From Malachius bipustulatus (taxonomy: Eukaryota > Arthropoda > Insecta > Coleoptera > Melyridae): a stretch of 64,000 bases of DNA. The notes below the pieces were generated by a model, which was given only the letters and a program-made list of their open reading frames with translations, searched no databases and was not told the origin of the DNA. The stretch spans positions 4,712,001 through 4,776,000 of the forward strand of contig OU342634.1 in assembly GCA_910589415.1 (NCBI GenBank), in the 5' to 3' direction. A program made the translations under genes and the position numbers. Positions 10,337 through 20,432 of the stretch are shown here, one piece after another. How positions within the stretch are numbered: the first letter of the stretch is position 1; each line of letters opens with the position of its first letter.

Positions 10337-10410
10337 ATGAGTGAATTTAATAATATGGATAGTGATTATTATGAAAATTCCCTTAATAATTGCCATTTGG
10401 ATAATATAAG
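10337..10410 (+). CDS. candidate first coding exon of an unknown gene
   Basis: ATG at 10337 opens a short acidic, Asn-rich frame (MSEFNNMDSDYYENSLNNC...) that ends at an AAG|GTAACT splice donor at 10410/10411 with a split codon. I recognise no domain. The X-box-like palindrome is 81 bases upstream. The next convincing exons on this strand are at 13662 and 13859, but their phase does not directly follow this exon, so a linking exon would be needed or the two are unrelated. A piggyBac element now lies between. Confidence 0.3.
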
Positions 10411-10921
10411 GTAACTTTCCTTTACGTATTTGATATAAATTTAATGATATCTGAGTGTTAATAGTAGCTATACCTAAGCCGCCATTTCGGGGAAAAAAGT
10501 ACTCATTTTTTACCCTGCTAATTCATTTTTTTTCCCGATAAGATGCACCTCATATAATGAGGCATTTTCCTACCTGTCAACGGGGAAAAAAGGTCAAACT
10601 TTTAGCCCGCCGCAGAAAAAATATTTTAATTTAAAACAATGCATGCGTTGCGGTGTCGTTTTATGTTTACTACATGGCGATTTTTTTTTGACTTTCGTTA
10701 ATTTAAAACTGATTTGGCTTTAACTAAGTTTCCCTCTTGTAGTTCAATTTCCACTAATTAATTTGCGTAATTTTGAAAGGTAAAAAATGCTTCAATTATT
10801 CCTAAAATATTTTGCTTTGTGACGAGTTTCCTTCTCGTATCTTGGTCCCTTTTTGTAAAACATTTTACTTTTATTTTCAAATTAATTCATGAAAAAATTC
10901 TTAATTTATTAACGAGATAAT
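10411..10921. other. intron-like AT-rich stretch, no gene seen
   Basis: Runs of T and A without a credible frame. GGGGAAAAAA occurs twice (about 10490 and 10582). Confidence 0.4.
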
Positions 10922-13496
10922 CCCATTAGCGCCTGGAAAGAAAAAAATTCGATTTTTTTGTCAAATTCAGTATATAATGGGTAAATATGGGTTAAATAGA
11001 TAGTAAAGGTCATTTTATATGGTAATCTGATTTCGAGTTAGTGTTTTGAAGGTGTTCCCATATGGGACCACTAGGCGGTTTGTCGAGTAAACTGTTTTAT
11101 TTTTAATAAAAATTTATTAGGTCAGAAAGAAAATATTCATATACATTTTGATGAAAATACTCTATTGTTTAGTGTGAAAATCTTTAAAACACTCGATACA
11201 CGGCCCCACGTCACACTTGCAGCACATTGTGCGACCTCTGCTTTTGCAATTATTTCCAGCACATCGTCTTCTTTTGTTATTAGGGATCTGGATTACGAAA
11301 TGACCAATGTTATCCAATCTGAATTCATCAGCCCCTCTGAAAGTTCTTCCAACTGACTTGGGAAGGATTCTAAATCTTGTAAGATATATATAAAAATCAA
11401 TTCTCACATAAAAAAAGATAAGAAATAAATATAAGAAGTACCTGTGTTATACTTCGCTTGAATTCAAGTTGCGGTATTGCACGACCCAATTTCCCAATAC
11501 CATTTTTTCCCTCTAATACCAACACGATAACTAAAATTTAAAAAATAATAAGAAAGAAGCCTTACTTCAGTTGCACATAAAACTTACTTTGCTATTCCCT
11601 CGTCCATCAGATCGGTTCCACCCATATTTTTATTATATTGCAATATAGCATGTGGCTTGTTATTGGAACCTTTTTCTTTTCTGAACGGGAAAAGCGATCA
11701 ACGTTTTGAATTAGCTGCACTCCATAAGAAGTACTAGCTACAGTAACAACGCTGTTATCCTTCCAGCGAATATATTGGATTCCACTTATTTTTTCGAGGG
11801 TGGCGGAATAACTTCCTCTAACTTGTTTATTGATTCGAGCTTTGGGAGTCAGTGGACATTGCTTAGGAACTCGATTCTCGCGAATCGTTCCTGTGACACC
11901 ATAACCATTTTGTTTTAGAGTATACAGAATATTTGGTCCAGTAAAAAGATTGTCCATAAATATATTGTACCGATATGATTTTTTGATGTTTCTTAGATCA
12001 TCTAACATTTCATCGAACAAGGGGAGCAGCACATTTCCCAAAATGCGATTCGTAATCACTATTTGCCCTTGGATTTTTGCCCTGGTATATTTCAAAATTT
12101 ACTAGATATCCCGATGGCTTATTTAGGCACCAAATTTTGTACCCAAATCTAATTGGTTTGCCACGGATGAATTGCTTACATCCGTGACGTCCATAATACC
12201 AGACCATCGATTCATCGTATGACAAGTTTGACTCTGGTACGAAATGTTCCATAAATTTATTTTTCAAATAATCGGTTAGAGGTCTAAGCTTGTACATTTT
12301 GTCATTATGATCTACAGTTGTATTATCAGCAAAGTGGATAAAGCGACAAATTTGTAGAAATCGATCTCTTCTCATTGCCTCATATACCATATCATTTCGC
12401 ATATCTTTTGAAGATTCCCAATAACTACGTTTTGAAGAAAGTTCGTTGTATCCACTTACTAATAAAATAGCTATGAAAACTCTTAGCTCTTCCACAGAGA
12501 CTTGCGGATCTGGAAAATTTCTAAAAAGTGCATAACTTGTCGTCTGCTGAGAAATGAGCTGTAATAACTCGTCGGTAAAAAAAAGTTCAAATAGTTCACA
12601 AACGCTCATATTTTTGTATGTATCATAGTTTTCTTTTGGAAAATAATGCTGAGTAAACGATAAGTCTCCGTCACAATATTTAGGATTAGGTAGAACTTTG
12701 CCAAGCTCGAATGTACTCTTGTTGGTATGTTCACTAGTGGCCACATTTTCAAAATTCTCCTCAAGTAAATCAGCATTGTTACTCGTACTCTCTGGAACTT
12801 CATAGTTCAAGTCATTATCTAAATCATCCGCGATTTCACCAATTCTTCTAGAATCCGTAAAACGTATTTCGGCTCCAGCAGTAAGCTGTCGCGAGCTTAG
12901 ATTATCAGCTAAACCTCCCTCGTCTTCATCAGCCGAATCCTCGTCAGTTAGAACGTGGCTCTCTGGAGGTTCTATAAATACCTCCGCAACTTCTCTACCC
13001 GAATCTGATTCATAAGCAATGTCTAAAGCTTCTTGTAATGTTATTCCTCTATAAAAAGTTATTACTGGTAACATAATTCAATTTTTCGGCAAAGCGCCTA
13101 GCGGTTCCATATGGGAACATCGAACTTTCAGTCCATCTAAAGCAAAATTTTGCAATTTTTTTGTATAAACTATATTATCACTAATTAGGATCATGATTTA
13201 GTTGGACAGAAAACCGATTTTGATTGAATAATTTTCAAAACACAAACAATTTTTATACTCACCTAAATTTTATGTCCGACATTTTTGAAATGAAAAAACA
13301 CGAGGCAAATACAGCATTATGTAGCGTGGCACGAAATTCACAAACACAGTTTGCCGTTTCACCAATAGACAAAACAAAGCATCCAGAGTCACCTGACGCG
13401 TAGAAACTGATAAAAACCACGTGCAAATATCCCCACCATGTATTTGAAAAGAAGAGCGCGCATTGAGCCCATATGGTGACGCTAGGCGCTAATGGG
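10922..13496 (-). mobile_element. piggyBac-like DNA transposon (copy 1)
   Basis: A 2,575-base element. Terminal inverted repeats: CCCATTAGCGCCTGG at 10922-10936 and CTAGGCGCTAATGGG at 13482-13496. A second, inner inverted repeat (GTTCCCATATGGG...CTAGGCG at 11054-11077, its complement at 13095-13118) flanks the transposase gene, as is common for piggyBac. The flanks are TAAT and ATAT rather than the TTAA duplication expected for this superfamily. Confidence 0.75.
11162..13074 (-). pseudogene. piggyBac transposase, lightly broken
   Basis: Starts [18 protein letters not shown] at 13074, has an acidic N-terminus, then the DDE_Tnp_1_7 core. All three catalytic Asp positions are visible: [29 protein letters not shown] and, just before a splice-like GT, NKNMGGTDLMDEG. 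The C-terminal cysteine-rich finger (CAGNNCKSRGRTMCCKCDVG...C, 11162-11290) is present. Breaks: a one-base frameshift near 12010-12095, and two short interruptions between 11360 and 11610 that have GT and AG ends and could be introns, with one stop in the small exon between them. The transposase cuts and pastes the element at TTAA. Confidence 0.8.
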
Positions 13497-13661
13497 ATAT
13501 ATGTTTCACTGCCCCTTTTTGATTACAATTATAATTCCCTTCTTACTCATTTCCTTCAATTACACACACACATTCGTTTTATTTTTCCTCTTTGGGAAAA
13601 AAAAGTTGAGTAATGAGACTTTTGCTCACCGCTGGCATTTATCGCCAAACATATTCTGCAG

Positions 13662-13801
13662 GCTAGGGAACCTCAACGACGTTGCAGAACTGATGTTGAC
13701 AGAATATCGGAATTCCATATTGAAAGAGAAACTTTCGTAACACATAGGTACAATAATGAGTACTATCCTTCTTCAACTTTTACTTTTGCTGCTGCTTCTA
13801 A
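13662..13801 (+). CDS. candidate internal exon, unknown gene
   Basis: A TTCTGCAG acceptor is followed by 46 open codons (starting AREPQRRCRTDVDRISEF, ending TFTFAAAS) plus two bases of a split codon and a consensus GTAAGC donor. It is followed by a 57-base intron and another exon in matching phase. Composition is that of ordinary protein, not low-complexity. I do not recognise the family. Its position just outside piggyBac copy 1 suggests the transposon landed in an intron of a host gene. Confidence 0.4.
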
Positions 13802-13858
13802 GTAAGCACTGGCATTTTTTGCGATTTATTTCGCTTGCGACAAACCAATGTCATTTAG

Positions 13859-13903
13859 GTCCCTCAACGAGATTTCGAAAATAGACGCTGATCGGGTTTC
13901 CAG
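13859..13903 (+). CDS. candidate small exon continuing 13662-13801
   Basis: A CATTTAG acceptor, 14 codons reading SLNEISKIDADRVS with split codons at both ends, and a CCAG|GT donor. The first base completes the codon split by the previous donor (AA plus G, Lys), so both exons share one frame across a 57-base intron. Possible next acceptor at about 13987, but the matching frame stops after nine codons there. The family is unknown. Confidence 0.35.
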
Positions 13904-14912
13904 GTTGACATACATAATATTGGAATTCCTTTAAAACATTTTTATACTTTTCTTATTTTAATTCTCGCTTCTGTGTGTACTTTAGTCATTTCGATTCCAC
14001 AATTGGATGTTGATTCAACACTTAACTATTGAAAGAAAATTTCTTTCCGACTTCAAGATGATCAATCTTGTCACGAGCGTAGTAATTTTTGCAAATCTTT
14101 TCTCGTTTTTCATTTTGAACATTTTTAATTTCTTCTTAACTTATTTGAAGGACTGGATGTTTTTTTTTTCTTTTTCATTTTCTTTTACCCTTTCTGAAAA
14201 AAATATTCATAAAATTTTAATTGATAATAAATGATAATTTATTTTCATTTATAATTGATTTAAATGATAATAAATTAATTGATGAACTTTTATTTGAACT
14301 ACTTATTTTATCAGAATTTTATCTCCTATTGTTAAAAAAAATTCCTTTAATAATTCGAATAACCAAATCTTTCGTAATCAAAACGTTTTCTGCTTTCCGC
14401 AGTTTCTAATTTGGAAACAATTTCGACATTATTTAGGCTTTCTCTTCCGCGCATGACTTCTTGAAAAATATATGTTACTTTAATTTCGTACATAATTATT
14501 CCCATAATTTCTATAATTTATTCTTAATTCTTAGTCAATATCTATCTACTTAAACGCGTAAGAAATTATTCATCAGCTTATAAAAGAAATATAAATATAA
14601 ATATTGTATAACTCAATACTACATTATGAAAAAAAAATTCACTGCATATTAATATAAAATTTCATTCCTACAAAATTCTAACGATGTGGAAATTTTAATA
14701 GGTTTACATTTTGTACTTACTCGGTAATTTATACTCTCTTGGATAATTCGACTTCCAGGTGATGCAGCGCTCCTCTATCTTCTCGCATCCCCATACCATG
14801 ATAATTAGAAGTTCCCCGGATTCCATTTGGGTTGTCAGGTTACAATTTTTTTGGTCCATCTTGAAGTAGGATGAATCCCAAGGTCCGTCTCGAAGTCAGC
14901 ATCGAAGTTTTA
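13904..14912. other. AT-rich stretch, no gene supported
   Basis: Long T and A runs. The open frames here (for example about 14007-14234 and 14221-14409, + strand) are poly-Phe, Leu and Ile translations of AT-rich DNA without start context or domain. Confidence 0.5.
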
Positions 14913-15077
14913 AGTCAGGGTCCGTTTAAAAAGCAGGCAGGATGATCCTGGACTGGCAGGATGATCCTGGACTGGCAGGATCAGAAGCCAGGGTCCGTTT
15001 CGAAGGCAGGATCGCCATGTGATATGCAAGCAGGATCGCCATGTGATAAACAAGCAGGATCGCCATGTGGTAAACAA
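14913..15077. repeat. compound tandem repeat (19-bp and 24-bp units)
   Basis: Two exact 19-bp units, GATGATCCTGGACTGGCAG (14941-14978), are followed by three near-exact 24-bp units beginning GCAGGATCGCCATGTGATA (15006-15077). All share the core CAGGAT. A longer unit containing CAGGGTCCGTTT also recurs (14916 and 14989). GC-richer than its surroundings. Confidence 0.8.
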
Positions 15078-15445
15078 GACTTGTAAGGGTTGTTATTGGG
15101 TGTTGTTAGGATAATTAAAGGAGATTGGGTTTTTCATTGGTTTATTGGTTAACACTTAAACACTACATAACGAGGGTTGTCTATATCTAATAATTCGTTG
15201 ACTAGTAATACTTACATAATTATATCTAATAGAGGAAAGTGAAAGTGCCCGAATATCGGATACCCTTTTTAATTTTTTTTGACACTGCCAAAATTTTAGC
15301 ACAATCCCAATAAAATTCACGCATTATACCCAATGCTTATGCTGCTCAATACTCATATTTATTTAATAGGGAAAATATATGACCTTAGGGAAATGAAAAA
15401 TATTTTGATGAAAAGTGCACAATTACGAACATTTGAAATGAGTAG

Positions 15446-15475
15446 CCTAATATCGGATAGGTATCCGATATTAGG
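15446..15475. repeat. subterminal palindrome of the pogo-like element
   Basis: CCTAATATCGGATA followed two bases later by its complement. The same pair, spaced more widely, occurs at 18433-18483 near the other end. Such repeated motifs are candidate transposase-binding sites. Confidence 0.7.
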
Positions 15476-15681
15476 TTTTAGCGCGGGAGGAAGACTATGC
15501 AAGAAGTTCTAATTCAACTGAAACGAAATAAATGAAAAATTTATTCTCTGAAATTGTTAACAAATAAACAATACAACATCTCTAAAATAAAAATAAAAAC
15601 ATAATTTTTCCATTAGGTAGAAAAAATAATTATTGGAAAATAAATAAATAAAAATAAAAATTCCTCAACTTTGGTTGTCTT

Positions 15682-16252
15682 TCATTTGCATGCATCACAA
15701 ATATAGTTTTTGTAGTGAGTGGTGTCGGCGCATTCTTCGTGAGACCACCTTAAAGACTGGAGGCACCTAATCCACTTCCCTCCCCGTGTGTCTTCCGAAA
15801 AGAGTCCACTGCAAAAGAGACATTCTGCTTCATCTTCCGTTTCCGGATCCCCCTCATCATCAGTGTTTACAGCATCTTCCGTTTCCGGATCCCCCTCATC
15901 ATCAGTGTTTACATATGGGATGGAATCGTCTTCATCAGATGACGATGAAGAGGAAGATTTGCTTTGTAGTGTATTTTTCATCTTGGATGTTTTTTCTCTT
16001 TTGTTATTCTTACTATCATTTGGTCTGTCACTGTTCAAATTTCTCTTGACCTTTGAAATCTTGTTTTGCTCTTTTATTTATTTTACATCTTCTTGCAAAT
16101 CGCCGATATATGGAGATGTTGTAATAATAGTTGCTTTGCCCTTCCTTCCTCTGCCACGACCACTTGTTGAAGGTAACGTAGGTAAAGGATTTATATCTGC
16201 AGGTCCTATTCGATCTGGTCTGTTCACACTAATGTCTGTGGAAGAGACAGAA
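15682..16252 (-). pseudogene. pogo-like transposase, C-terminal part with PHD-like finger
   Basis: Continues the transposase of 17216-18367 beyond the inserted non-LTR copy: an open piece starting at the insertion site (DSVSSTDISVNRPDRIGP), a stop and frame change, then MNSDRPNDSKNN... with a Ser/Asp-rich linker and a final Cys/His finger (CLFCSG...WIRCLQS...WSHEEC...YICDAC, to 15682). Several insect pogo/Tigger transposases end in such a finger. The linker contains a perfect 42-bp duplication (15831-15914). Confidence 0.65.
15831..15914. repeat. 42-bp tandem duplication, in frame
   Basis: Two copies in a row (15831-15872, 15873-15914), identical by eye, encode the acidic peptide TDDEGDPETEDAVN twice in the linker before the PHD-like finger. 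The length is a multiple of three and keeps the frame. Confidence 0.85.
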
Positions 16253-16256
16253 TCAT

Positions 16257-17211
16257 TTATAATAATAATAATAATAATAAAGAGCCTTTATTTGTTTGTG
16301 TACTGTACCTACATTTTACAATACAAAATTAAACTGGGAGGCGAAGTCTAGCCTGGGCTACTCTACTTAACCTCCAGCCAATGAAATTAACAACATATTT
16401 ACTTAAACCAATAAAACAATAACTTCACAACCGCTGCTGAATTTCCAGTAAATAAACTTTATAATGTTTTTTCAAAAAATTTAGGGTACGTGTTCTCATA
16501 AAGCTAGGTATAGCATTAAATATTTTAACCGCATTGTACGTGAAACATCTCTGAGACCCAGCAAGACGGAATTTGGGTAGCATTAATGTATCTGTATATC
16601 TAATAAGGCGATGATGCATGTCACCTCTTAACAACAATTTCTCTTTGAGGTATGGAGGTGTCGATGTATATAAGATTTTATACACTAACGAGCTCATATG
16701 ATATTTGAAAAGGTTTTCCATTCTCAACCATTCCAGCTCATTTATTTTAGCTGATACTCTGTCATATTTTCGGAGACCAAATACAAATCTGCAACACGCA
16801 TTTTGCACTTTTTGAAGGCGATATTTAGTTGATTGGTACAGACATGGAAAATAAAGAACCAGACCATAATTTAGAATAGAAAGCACCAGACTCTCGCATA
16901 ATACCTTTCTCAACCGAAAGCCAAGCAAGTGTCTGTTTCTGTACAACTGCCTCAAAACTAAGTAAGACTTCTTAAGCAGAATGGAGACCTGCTCATTGAA
17001 CCGCAGTCTACAATCAAAAATTATACCGAGATTTTTTTGACACCTTACATTCCTCAATGGCTGGTTCCCAACAATCAGCTGTAAGTCCTCCACATCCGGG
17101 CTCGAACCAAATGTCATAACGCTACATTTTTCGGGATTTAGCCTGAGCCCGTGGGCATCAGAAAAGGCTACCAAAGATGCAATATCACTATTCATGCGAT
17201 TTAATATTGTT
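16257..17211 (-). mobile_element. 5'-truncated non-LTR retrotransposon inside the pogo transposase
   Basis: About 955 bases with an ATT-repeat tail at 16259-16280 and TCAT on both sides (16253-16256, 17212-17215). The open frame from 17211 to 16425 is the reverse-transcriptase thumb and C-terminal region of ORF2: AFSDAHGLRLNPEKCSVMTF, LGIIFDCRLRFNEQV, YGLVLYFPCLYQS, ending near 16425. It lacks the FADD core because of truncation. It is fused in frame, by chance, to the pogo transposase C-terminus, so a naive ORF call gives a false chimeric protein. Confidence 0.75.
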
Positions 17212-17215
17212 TCAT

Positions 17216-18367
17216 CTTTCTCGTGTATTTGGAAATCATGATCTCTGAAAATTTGGGGATTAAAGGGCAATATCCCACTTTTTCTAAAACCGTGAACTGA
17301 CACCTCCATTGTAGCAGCTCGATTATATGCATTGCCAACAAATTGAGCAATTTGAAAAGTTGAAACTACTCGTCCTAGGTGATTCTTTAACCATGTTTCG
17401 ATTTCGTGTGCATAATAAGTCTTGAAAGGATTCATGAACGCTAAGTCGAGTGGTTGCATTTTGTGTGTGGAGTGCAGAGTAAGTACAACAACTGAAATAT
17501 AATTGGATCTCTCGTATGTGAATAATGTCCGTCTAAAATTAAAACAACAGGATCATCCTCGCTGGGTTTTACAATATTAATGAAATGCTGTAGCCATTCA
17601 GTGAACAAGTCAGCCTGGATCCATCCCGACGGGTGGCACTTATGGATGGTGCACCGATGTTCGGCCTTAAAATTTTTTCGAGGGAATATGAACATAGGTG
17701 GAACATAAAATCCGGCCGCATTCATACACATTACTAATGTTATCAAACCTCCCCTCTCCGCAAATGTAATTGCACCGTTCTGCTTCTTGCCCTTCAAACC
17801 TATAATTTTTGAAAGCTTGTTTTGCACATTCGTAATTCCAATCTCATCTACATTGAATACCCTAGCTGGATTGAAATATATTTTTAGAAGTTCAGGCTCC
17901 AGAAACTTATTAAATTGATCTTCTGCAGTGAAACCTTTTATTCTTGCAGCAGAAACTCCTTGCGGTTTGCTTAAACTCAATTCCGGTTGTCTACTTAAGA
18001 AACTTTTTAGCCATTTTTGGCCAGCTTAACTTTTTCTTAGATGAAATGGATGAGGCAATCCGTTTCTTTCTGCAAGCTGGAAAGCCATATTGCGAATGTC
18101 TCGTGTTGTTAAACCGAAATACCAGTTTTCCATATCTAAACAATATGCAACCAATTCTTCTTCCAATTCAAAGGGTAAAATGGATTTCCTTTTAAGCTTT
18201 GTCTGAATGTTTGACTTATTTTTTACATAATCTACAAGAGTAGAGCGCGGGACATTGTATAACTTGGAGGCCTTCAAATACCTCATTTTTTTGCTCCTTA
18301 TATCTATGACGGCTCTTCTCATTGATTCGTGATCCCAAGACTTTCGTTTTTTTGTAACTGATGGCAT
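17216..18367 (-). pseudogene. pogo-like transposase, DNA-binding and catalytic domains
   Basis: Starts MPSVTKKRKSWDHESMRRAV (18367): a psq-type helix-turn-helix (KASKLYNVPRSTLVDYVKNK) and CENP-B-like region. It continues with the DDE_1 core: VFNVDEIGITNVQNK, VVLILDGHYSHTRD, MQPLDLAFMNPFKTYY. The catalytic acids are all retained. There is a break near 17980-18026 and a one-base frame change at about 17450. The rest of the protein lies beyond the inserted retrotransposon (15682-16252); joining across that insert keeps the frame. Confidence 0.75.
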
Positions 18368-19089
18368 CTACAACAATAATATAAATTATTTTCACAACGA
18401 CCTGAGTATGTTTTTCTTTCAAATTTTTACATCCTAATATCGGATAGTCGATATTTGGCACTATATCGATATCCGATATTAGGCATCAGATCTATTGGAG
18501 GTTAAAATTTCATTTTTGGATTAGCTTTAAATTATTTTAACATATTCTCATGTGTTCATAAAACCTGATATATGGTTATTATTTTTTATAACTCAAAATA
18601 TTATTAACTTACCTCTAAAACCCGCAGTGAAGAAAAAGAGCAACTCACGAAAAAAACTCGTCTGCCCACTAACCACGTTACAGCAGAGAAATACAGCAAA
18701 TAACCGAGGAGCATCCTGTTATTCTAGGTGTACATTTAGAATGTGATCTTTCCCAATATATCACGAGATGGCACCACGTTCTTCAAAAATAACTTGGATA
18801 TCGCCATATTCGATATTAGGCACCTATCCGATATTCGGGTACTATAATAGTAATTGTAATTGATTATTCATATTTGCTTCTCGGATAGAGTGTCCATTAT
18901 TATATATGGCTAGGTCAATGCCAACGCATTGTTTACCCTTAGTCAGTATTACTGCAAGGTTGGTACCACGGCTACCGTTTTTTAAGAAACATTATTTATG
19001 TGTGTCAGTATAATAAATACTACTTGTTTTCATAGCAAGATAGTTAATTAATTGACTTTAAAATATTTAATTATTGAAAGTTAGATTTC

Positions 19090-19863
19090 CTTGCTAATAA
19101 TCTTAACTGGTCCATGACACCTATCTATCACACCAATGTCATCTTCTGAACCATCTAGGGCATTTCTTAAACACAGCACTTCTTAAATCCTTTTTTTATT
19201 GATTCAGGTGAAATCTTTTGCCAAGACTTTAATATCCACTCACTAATTAACTTGACTGGTGTTTTTTTTTACACGCCCGCTTTTCGTGTAGTCATGACTA
19301 TTATTAATTAACCAATTAGAGTATAATTCTCGTAAGTAATCCTCAATGGCTTATTTACTACGACATCTAAGACTTGTAGCGCTGATGTCATCCACCTGGT
19401 ATTATAACTAGGTCAGTTTTTCCAGATTTTAAACTTATTTTTACTTTTTCTTCTAAATGCCCTCTAAAGGCATCTAAGATCAATATTGAATGATTATTTT
19501 GTAACAAGGCCCCAGGCCGCTTATTCCATACACACATTATCCAATCTAGCATGAAATCTGCTGTCATCCAGCCTATATCTTGACGCCTTTAGGAAATTGA
19601 TCTTTAGGCAAGAGTTTACGTTTTAGGATAATATATGGTGGTAATTTAGCTCCATCTGCTAGAACGCACAACATAATTTATTGTCAAGCGTTGTTTTTCA
19701 GCACCTGTACTTCTTATAGATATAGTTTTCGCTCCTTCAACATTTACCGTGGTGTTACTTGGCATATCAAAGAAAACTTGTGTTTCATCGGCATTTCCTA
19801 TTGCGGAAAACGCGTACTTCTCCTTTTTGCGAAGTTTAATTATGTATTGCTGATATTTCAATA
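19090..19863 (-). pseudogene. second pogo/Tigger-like transposase, catalytic half, decayed
   Basis: 19646-19863 reads QQYIIKLRKKEKYAFSAIGN then ADETQVFFDMPSNTTVNVEG and GAEKQRLTINYV, the first catalytic block of a Tigger-like DDE_1 transposase. Below 19646 the same strand gives, with breaks, FMLDWIMCVWNKRPGALLQN, ILILDAFRGHL and LVIIPGG, then decays to about 19090. The DNA-binding half lies at 22286-22760 across the composite foldback insertion. Confidence 0.65.
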
Positions 19864-19865
19864 TA

Positions 19866-20175
19866 CAGGGTGTCCCAGCTTATTCGAAGCGGTCTCTGTA
19901 GGCCAAACGATGGACTTTTTCAAAAAACTTTTTGAAAATTCAAGTACAAGATCACAATGGCCATAATTTAAAATTATTTTGGAGTATACAGAGTGTCCCA
20001 TATGACAGTGGCATATCAAAGTTATGTTTTTTTAAATGGAATGCTCCTATGTTATTGCATTTTTAGATTGTCTGAGAAGAGGAAATAAGATTGGCTTTTA
20101 CAGTTGGTGTTTAAATTCAGAAGTTTTTGAGTTATAAACAAGTGAAAATGGTAATTTTTTAAGTTCAAATCCCTG
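19866..20175 (+). mobile_element. outer CAGGG module, left copy
   Basis: Starts CAGGGTGTCCCAGCTTATTC and ends CAAATCCCTG, with TA on both sides. Its inverted partner is 21970-22277. No ORF. Confidence 0.65.
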
Positions 20176-20177
20176 TA

Positions 20178-20430
20178 CAACGAAAACGGCTGAAGATAGA
20201 GAAAAACGGCTTACATGTCCCTATTTTACTTTTTCATGTACCATCCTATCATGTAGATGAAATTTTTATACAGGGTGATAAAAAATTTGAAAAATTCTGA
20301 GATTTCTCCACGCGTCGCCAAATAAAAAAATCAAAGAAAGTACAAATGTTTCTATACCATAGGATAGTACATAAAAAACTAAAATAGGGACATGTAAGCC
20401 GTTTTCCTCTATCTTGAACCGTTTTCATTG
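20178..20430. mobile_element. 253-bp foldback MITE nested at TA
   Basis: Begins CAACGAAAACGGCTGAAGAT, ends ATCTTGAACCGTTTTCATTG, with about 75 bases of inverted repeat at each end and TA on both sides (20176-20177, 20431-20432). The opposite arm of the composite keeps the uninterrupted sequence CCCTGTACAGGG at 21963-21974, which proves the insertion and its TA duplication. Confidence 0.85.
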
Positions 20431-20432
20431 TA

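Larger units (their letters stand above)
15246..18844 (-). mobile_element. pogo-like DNA transposon (copy 1)
   Basis: About 3.6 kb, bounded by inverted repeats whose core is CCCGAATATCGGATA (left 15248-15262; right, complemented, about 18824-18838). The variant CCTAATATCGGATA recurs as subterminal inverted pairs on both sides (15446-15475; 18433-18483; 18811-18830). It holds a pogo-type transposase on the - strand, split by a truncated non-LTR copy. A clean TA duplication is not visible at the left end. Confidence 0.7.

Noticed and set aside
13492..14409. Hydrophobic + strand frames as small membrane proteins
   Set aside because: They are Phe/Leu/Ile translations of AT-rich DNA without start context; the one real-looking segment (13662-13801) is in a different frame.
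15006..15077. Three 24-bp repeats as a CRISPR array
   Set aside because: The units are contiguous without spacers, and the context is an insect nuclear genome.
15786..16351. Ser-rich + strand frames opposite the pogo transposase C-terminus
   Set aside because: They are the complement of the 42-bp coding repeat and linker of the - strand gene; no domain and no splice support.
16425..17459. A transposase-reverse transcriptase fusion as a new kind of mobile protein
   Set aside because: Tail repeat, 4-bp duplication and an in-frame transposase remainder beyond the insert show a simple nested insertion.
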